DNA of 64,000 nucleotides from Companilactobacillus alimentarius DSM 20249. GTDB lineage: Bacteria > Bacillota > Bacilli > Lactobacillales > Lactobacillaceae. Every line of letters begins with the position of its first letter. The first letter of the stretch is position 1. The notes under the pieces are model-generated. The model did not search any database and was not told the DNA's origin. It was given only the letters and a program-made list of their open reading frames with translations. A program made the position numbers and the translations under genes. Below, in pieces: positions 59,565-64,000 of this stretch. The DNA is taken from assembly GCF_002849895.1 (NCBI RefSeq), contig NZ_CP018867.1, positions 1,550,001 through 1,614,000 of the forward strand. The letters run 5' to 3'.

Positions 59565-60934
59565 AAAAATCCATTATTTTCAGTCATTTCTTTAAACCAC
59601 AACCCACTTTTTTTAATGCTTCGTTTGAAATGATTATCTAAATCAACTCGGTAAAATCCATAACGATTACGGTAACCATTCAACCAAGACCAACAGTCAA
59701 CAAATGTCCACATATGATATCCAAAACAGTTGCTACCAACTTCAATTCCCTTATGTAATTGTTCTAGATGTTCTTTGATAAAATCAATTCGATATTGATC
59801 ATCAATCATTCCATTATTCATAAATCTCTCTTCATCAGCAACACCCATCCCATTTTCACTAACATACCAAGGAATATTCTCATATTCATCACGCATCATG
59901 ATTGCAACATCATACAAAGCTTCTGGATAGATCTCCCAACCTCGATAAGGATTAATTCTCTTATCTGGCCAATCATATATTGCAAAAAAACCTTCAGGCT
60001 TTTTTGCAATATTGTTTGAATTGGCTGGTGCCTGGACCCTACATGGCTGATAGTAATTAATTCCAATAAAATCAATGCAATTATTACTAATTAGATAAGC
60101 ATCCCCTAACTCAACTTGGGGTAACAAATGATTATCGGCCAACAGTTTAACTAATTTTTCAGGAACAATACCTTTAACCGCTGGATCTAAAAAGCTTTTG
60201 ATGTTCAATAAATCTGAATACTCCTTAGCTTGTTGATCAGCTTCTTCAGTACTTTTACTATAAGCTGGTGAAACATTTAGAATAATACCAATCTTGCCAT
60301 CAAAATTATTCTTTTTAAATTCATTTACCGCTGATACATGTGCTAAAAGTGTATGATATCCGACTTGTACCGCTTTCCTAAAATCAACAATGGCTGGATA
60401 ATGATAACCATATAAATAGCCACTTTCAATATGTACCATGGGTTCATTAAATGTTGTCCATTTATGTACCAAATCACCAAACTGTTCAAATGCTGTGCGC
60501 GCATAAAATGCAAAAGCAGTCACCGATTGACGATTTTCCCAACCACCCTTTTCCATGAGCCACCATGGCATGTCAAAATGAAAAAGATTAATGATTGGTT
60601 CAATTCCATTATCCAGCATATCTTGAAAATAATGTCGATAAAAAGCAACTGCTTCTACATTCAAATGAACGCCATCGGGTAAAAGTCTAGCCCAAGAAAT
60701 GGATGTTCTATACGAATTCATTCCAATTTTAACCATATTCAAAACATCCTCATGGTACATTTCATAAACATTAGATGCATCTTGTGGCCCTTGTCTTTGA
60801 TTGAATAATTCAGGATTCTTTTCAAACCACTTATCCCAAGTAGTCATAGATTTACCGTTTAATAGATCATGGCCTTCAGTTTGAGGTGCTGAAGCTGCGG
60901 CCCCCCATAAAAAGTTATTTGGAAATTTAATCAT
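59561..60934 (-). CDS. GH1 beta-glucosidase / 6-phospho-beta-glucosidase family
   Basis: This 457-residue GH1 enzyme has the N-terminal FLWGAAASAPQTEGH, the acid/base Glu in TFNEPMVH near residue 166 and the nucleophile in WYVSENGMGV near 361. RYGFYRVD and the W-rich TFVDCWSWLNG are typical of the LacG/BglA group, which includes 6-phospho-beta-glycosidases. It is the last gene of an operon with an RpiR regulator and a GH38 alpha-mannosidase, so the substrate may be a mannose-containing glycan or glycoside. Convergent overlap with GdpD leaves no room for a terminator between them. Confidence 0.9.
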   Translation of the reverse strand: MIKFPNNFLWGAAASAPQTEGHDLLNGKSMTTWDKWFEKNPELFNQRQGPQDASNVYEMYHEDVLNMVKIGMNSYRTSISWARLLPDGVHLNVEAVAFYRHYFQDMLDNGIEPIINLFHFDMPWWLMEKGGWENRQSVTAFAFYARTAFEQFGDLVHKWTTFNEPMVHIESGYLYGYHYPAIVDFRKAVQVGYHTLLAHVSAVNEFKKNNFDGKIGIILNVSPAYSKSTEEADQQAKEYSDLLNIKSFLDPAVKGIVPEKLVKLLADNHLLPQVELGDAYLISNNCIDFIGINYYQPCRVQAPANSNNIAKKPEGFFAIYDWPDKRINPYRGWEIYPEALYDVAIMMRDEYENIPWYVSENGMGVADEERFMNNGMIDDQYRIDFIKEHLEQLHKGIEVGSNCFGYHMWTFVDCWSWLNGYRNRYGFYRVDLDNHFKRSIKKSGLWFKEMTENNGFF

Positions 60935-60944
60935 TTCGAAAACC

Positions 60945-61748
60945 TCATTGTTTTAAAATATTTTCCGAACTTAACCATTTATCAACGCTTTTACGATGTA
61001 GACTTATGTATTTTGAATAAATAATGTCTAATTGAATCAGAATAGGGATTTGAGGTGAAATATTCCCCAGTTTTTCATCAGCCGAAAAGCTTGCTGCATA
61101 GATAGTCTCATCGCAATAATTAACGAAAGGTGAATCTTCATTAGCTGTAATCAATAGAAAGTGTGCCTTATGTTCTTTTCCGATTTTTATTGCTCGAAGT
61201 ATTTCTGGATCTATTGCGCTCAGAGAAGATACCAATACAACATCACCTTTTTTCAATGACATAGCTGACAAAAGAATTGAATGTTGATCACCAAAGGATT
61301 GAATAAATTTTCCAAAACGAGAGAATTTAAACGTAAAATCTAGCCCTGCAAAAGAATTAAAACCTAATCCCCAGAACAGAATGATTCGCGTAGAATAAAT
61401 CAAATCACAAAAATTTTTAACTGCTTGTCCTCGATACGAGGCATCACTTCTCGTGGCTAAAGCATGATAACTTGCAGTCACTGGCGTGGAAATCATACTA
61501 GCATCAGCTGTTTGATCATGCAAAGAGAGACTGTATAGGAAAATCAACTCCTTATAATTGTTCAATCCCAACTTCTTGCAAAAACGAGTAATCGATGGTG
61601 CCGAAACTGAAATTTTTTTAGCCAAGGCGCTGATACTCAAAATGGGCTGTTTTCCAATAAAATAATCAGCTACCACTTGTTCGACGGAGGTAAATTCATT
61701 TCTCTTTGATTCAATCAATAAATATAAATCATCAACCTTATTAGACAT
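60945..61748 (-). CDS. RpiR-family transcriptional regulator with SIS domain
   Basis: This 267-residue regulator has an N-terminal HTH_6 domain (ILSISALAKKISVSAPSITRFCKKLG near residues 34-58) and a C-terminal SIS sugar-phosphate-binding domain (IILFWGLGFNSFAGLDF, KKGDVVLVSSLSA, FLLITANEDS). Members sense phosphosugars and regulate sugar operons. It lies between GH38 (11-nt gap) and GH1 (10-nt gap), so it is co-transcribed with the genes it is likely to control. It may be a repressor or an activator. Confidence 0.9.
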   Translation of the reverse strand: MSNKVDDLYLLIESKRNEFTSVEQVVADYFIGKQPILSISALAKKISVSAPSITRFCKKLGLNNYKELIFLYSLSLHDQTADASMISTPVTASYHALATRSDASYRGQAVKNFCDLIYSTRIILFWGLGFNSFAGLDFTFKFSRFGKFIQSFGDQHSILLSAMSLKKGDVVLVSSLSAIDPEILRAIKIGKEHKAHFLLITANEDSPFVNYCDETIYAASFSADEKLGNISPQIPILIQLDIIYSKYISLHRKSVDKWLSSENILKQ

Positions 61749-61759
61749 TTTTACCCCTC

Positions 61760-64000
61760 TTATTTATTAATTCTAATTGTTCTAATTTCTCCTGGTTGAA
61801 AATCATCTAATGAAACTTTTTTTAATTGACCTAAAGAATTGAGAATTTTACCAGTAAAATCAGTCAAACTAATCATTTTTGCATCAGTTAACTCAATCAC
61901 ATTAGAACCACTACATATTTTTTTATTAGGATTATAAATTCTAATTAACCAACCAGCTTCATCAGAACTTTCAGTTAAACTGCTAAAGATTAAATCTTGA
62001 TTATTAAATATAAAAAATGGTTTCGGTTCAATAAGCTTGGGCAAAGGATGTATCACAAAATATTTCAACGTATTAGTAAACTGGTTCAATTCTTGCTGCT
62101 GATAAAATGGATTACTGATAGCATATTTTTGGAAATCACGCATAATTTGCGCCGGTGAAAATTGATTATCCAAACTAATAGCAAACTTGAAATGTAATCG
62201 TTCTTTTAATTGACTATTAGGGGTTGGAATATAAGTGAATTGATTACCTGAAGCTACACCTGGTCGTCTTAAAAGATCAGGTCGGCCTAAGTAACCAACC
62301 GATCTAAAAAGTGTCAAAGCAATCTCATTAAATTCATCACCAACAATTTGATACTCCTTAATTCCCTTTGTTAGCACTGAAATACTACTTTTTTCATCAT
62401 GAATATTTGTATAATGTAACATTGGAAAAATTGCTGTCGGCTCCTCTTTAAGGCCCTTTTCTTTCCAATTAAATAAATTCTTATCGACCACTGAGCGTTT
62501 GATATATCCAAATGCTGTATCTGCATACGAATATTTATTTTGTTTCAAATCTGTTCTAACGACTACTCTCATTCGATGATCTTCTATTTGGTTATCCAAT
62601 AACAGGTGAACTTGAATCAAATTGCTTTGATTGCCCAATTGAATTGTCAATTCATAATTAACAATTCCATTAAATTCTTTATCTTTTCGTTCTTGAAGAT
62701 TTTTTGGCAAATTCCAGGATCCGACTAATTTCAATTCACTCAAAGTTTTGCCACATTTACAAATCACTTCAGCATCACCTAAATCTAAATTAAACACTTG
62801 ATTAAAATGAGCTGGGGAATAATCGTATGTATCTCCTTCATCACCGTCATCAACAATTCTTATAAAATCAGAAATCGTATTTTGTTCTTGCTTATTGATT
62901 AAATTCAAAAGTCCATCTTCAAATTCTATTTTGAAATGTCCATTTTCAATACTCTTTGATTCACAGGCTTTCGCCACTTCTTCCATTTCTACTGTTGGCT
63001 TAATCTTGAATGTCTTCCACTGCAATGCTGGTAATGTAACGGTTGCTGAACAATGGAAAGTATAATAAAAATTCTTCTCTTCATACGAAGACTCATCGCG
63101 TTTAATTTGACCATGATATTTCTTCTCAATATCCCAAATATCCATCGACACTTTAACATCATTATCAAATAATTCGAAATTTTTTTCCTTTAAGGAAATT
63201 TCAAATTTAACATTTTTGGTTACCGGATATGGAAGAAGATTGAAAAAGGTTAAATTATTGTCCTTCTTATCGACTTCTGATTCTGAAATCTTTCTGGTTA
63301 AATAATCAACAGTAGAATATGACAATTGATCTGCTTCACGCAATCGTTCTAAAATTATTTCGTTCGTCTTGTCACTATTACATCCTCCAGCACTATCATG
63401 GGCTTGGTTTCTGACAATCAATTTCCAAATTTTGTCCAATAACGACTTTTTATAAGAGATTCCAATTCGTCCTGCCATAGCCATCAAGGGTTCCAATTGA
63501 TAGATCAAGCGGCGTTCAACTTTGTCGCTTAAATACTTTTGATCATATCTTGATGAATAAATCGAGCGATGAATTTTAGAAACTGTACTGTCAATGAATT
63601 CTCCTGATACGGTATCTAAGTTTCCTTTTGATTTATCAACTTGTTCAAAATACTTTGAATAAGTACTTTCTACTAATTCTATACCGTCTTTTTTTAAATC
63701 AGGATTACACTTATTGATTTTCTCTTTTAAATTAAAATCAACGTAACGCTGATCTCCACCAACTGGTAACACAGCATCTTTAAGTGTTACTCCATCTAAT
63801 GTACGCGACATTAAATCATGAATATCATCGTTATAAATCAGTTCTCCACCTACAAAATAACCATCCTTAATATTTACAACTATAACCTTCGAACCATCTT
63901 CTGCTTGCCAATTAAATTCGCGATTACTAGTCTTTTCTTTAGGTAAACCTCGCCAAAAAACAGCATGTTTAATTCCCATACCATTGTAAATTTTAGGCAT
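61760..64000 (-). CDS. GH38 alpha-mannosidase, N-terminally truncated by the window edge
   Basis: About 747 codons are visible; the reading frame continues past the right edge. The visible start (MPKIYNGMGIKHAVFWRGLP) corresponds to the middle of the GH38 catalytic barrel, so the nucleophile domain with HxDWD-type motifs lies outside. Inside the window are the mid-domain (NQAHDSAGGCNSDKTN, with catalytic zinc-site residues), and the C-terminal beta-sandwich domains with DEGDTYDYSP. Bacterial GH38 enzymes cleave alpha-mannosides, including mannosylglycerate phosphate in PTS loci. The linked RpiR and GH1 genes suggest a phosphoglycoside operon. Confidence 0.88.
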   Translation of the reverse strand: MPKIYNGMGIKHAVFWRGLPKEKTSNREFNWQAEDGSKVIVVNIKDGYFVGGELIYNDDIHDLMSRTLDGVTLKDAVLPVGGDQRYVDFNLKEKINKCNPDLKKDGIELVESTYSKYFEQVDKSKGNLDTVSGEFIDSTVSKIHRSIYSSRYDQKYLSDKVERRLIYQLEPLMAMAGRIGISYKKSLLDKIWKLIVRNQAHDSAGGCNSDKTNEIILERLREADQLSYSTVDYLTRKISESEVDKKDNNLTFFNLLPYPVTKNVKFEISLKEKNFELFDNDVKVSMDIWDIEKKYHGQIKRDESSYEEKNFYYTFHCSATVTLPALQWKTFKIKPTVEMEEVAKACESKSIENGHFKIEFEDGLLNLINKQEQNTISDFIRIVDDGDEGDTYDYSPAHFNQVFNLDLGDAEVICKCGKTLSELKLVGSWNLPKNLQERKDKEFNGIVNYELTIQLGNQSNLIQVHLLLDNQIEDHRMRVVVRTDLKQNKYSYADTAFGYIKRSVVDKNLFNWKEKGLKEEPTAIFPMLHYTNIHDEKSSISVLTKGIKEYQIVGDEFNEIALTLFRSVGYLGRPDLLRRPGVASGNQFTYIPTPNSQLKERLHFKFAISLDNQFSPAQIMRDFQKYAISNPFYQQQELNQFTNTLKYFVIHPLPKLIEPKPFFIFNNQDLIFSSLTESSDEAGWLIRIYNPNKKICSGSNVIELTDAKMISLTDFTGKILNSLGQLKKVSLDDFQPGEIRTIRINK

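Noticed and set aside
1..64000. CRISPR arrays, insertion sequences or prophage genes.
   Set aside because: I saw no regularly spaced repeats, transposase, integrase, or phage structural motifs.

Overview
The window is AT-rich chromosomal DNA from a low-GC Gram-positive bacterium. A complete WalR-WalK-WalH-WalI-WalJ-HtrA-RlmH block (19.5-27.6 kb), many PTS transporters, CcpA-type cre sites, AGGAGG ribosome sites and a WxL-like secreted protein point to Lactobacillaceae. A Companilactobacillus-like species is my guess and is not proven by anything here. In lactobacilli the wal block lies within tens of kb of oriC. The window also carries a DnaA-box cluster (20.17-20.25 kb) and a near-consensus parS site (45.95 kb), which fits an origin-proximal position.

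Layout. 0-3.7 kb: a fructose-family PTS (EIIA, EIIB, start of EIIC), then a cellobiose-family EIIC with a TIM-barrel-like protein of unknown function behind a perfect cre. 3.9-6.1 kb: an NmrA-like reductase, divergent from a MarR regulator plus nucleoside hydrolase. 6.2-11 kb: a ROK kinase / GH78 rhamnosidase-like enzyme / MFS operon, divergent from an AraC regulator. 11-19.4 kb: the most distinctive sugar-acid region. One seven-gene operon holds an 85-aa orphan, a TIM-barrel epimerase, a permease, KDG kinase, a hexulose-phosphate synthase-like enzyme, phosphohexuloisomerase and KDPG aldolase. A LacI regulator lies downstream and twin LacI-type operators lie in front; a kduD-like dehydrogenase and an IclR regulator follow. 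19.5-27.8 kb: the wal cell-wall stress block and tRNA-Lys(CTT).

28-37 kb: a SWIM protein, an M20 peptidase, small reductases with a LysR regulator, an acetate kinase paralogue with an altered active-site histidine, and an HxlR/old-yellow-enzyme pair. 37-43 kb: a quinate/shikimate-type operon with two AroE paralogues, an SDR, a TIM-barrel protein, a frameshifted MFS transporter and a divergent LysR. 43-50 kb: a small orphan, 5-formyl-THF cyclo-ligase with no canonical start codon, a Na+/H+ antiporter, a GtrA protein, a copper operon (two cupredoxins and CopA under a cop box) and a pentapeptide-repeat protein. 50-55 kb: a trehalose-type PTS EIIBCA, divergent from a GH63-like glucosidase and a GntR regulator, with shared operators and overlapping promoters. 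55-64 kb: a WxL-like secreted protein, an ASCH protein, membrane GdpD, and a GH1/RpiR/GH38 operon cut by the right edge.

How the genes work together: the region is a patchwork of small carbohydrate-utilisation operons. Each is paired with its own regulator, often divergent, with operators visible between them, and they surround the conserved wal block. The candidates for something new are the hybrid Entner-Doudoroff/RuMP operon and the GH63 enzyme that stands where trehalose-6-phosphate hydrolase would normally be.
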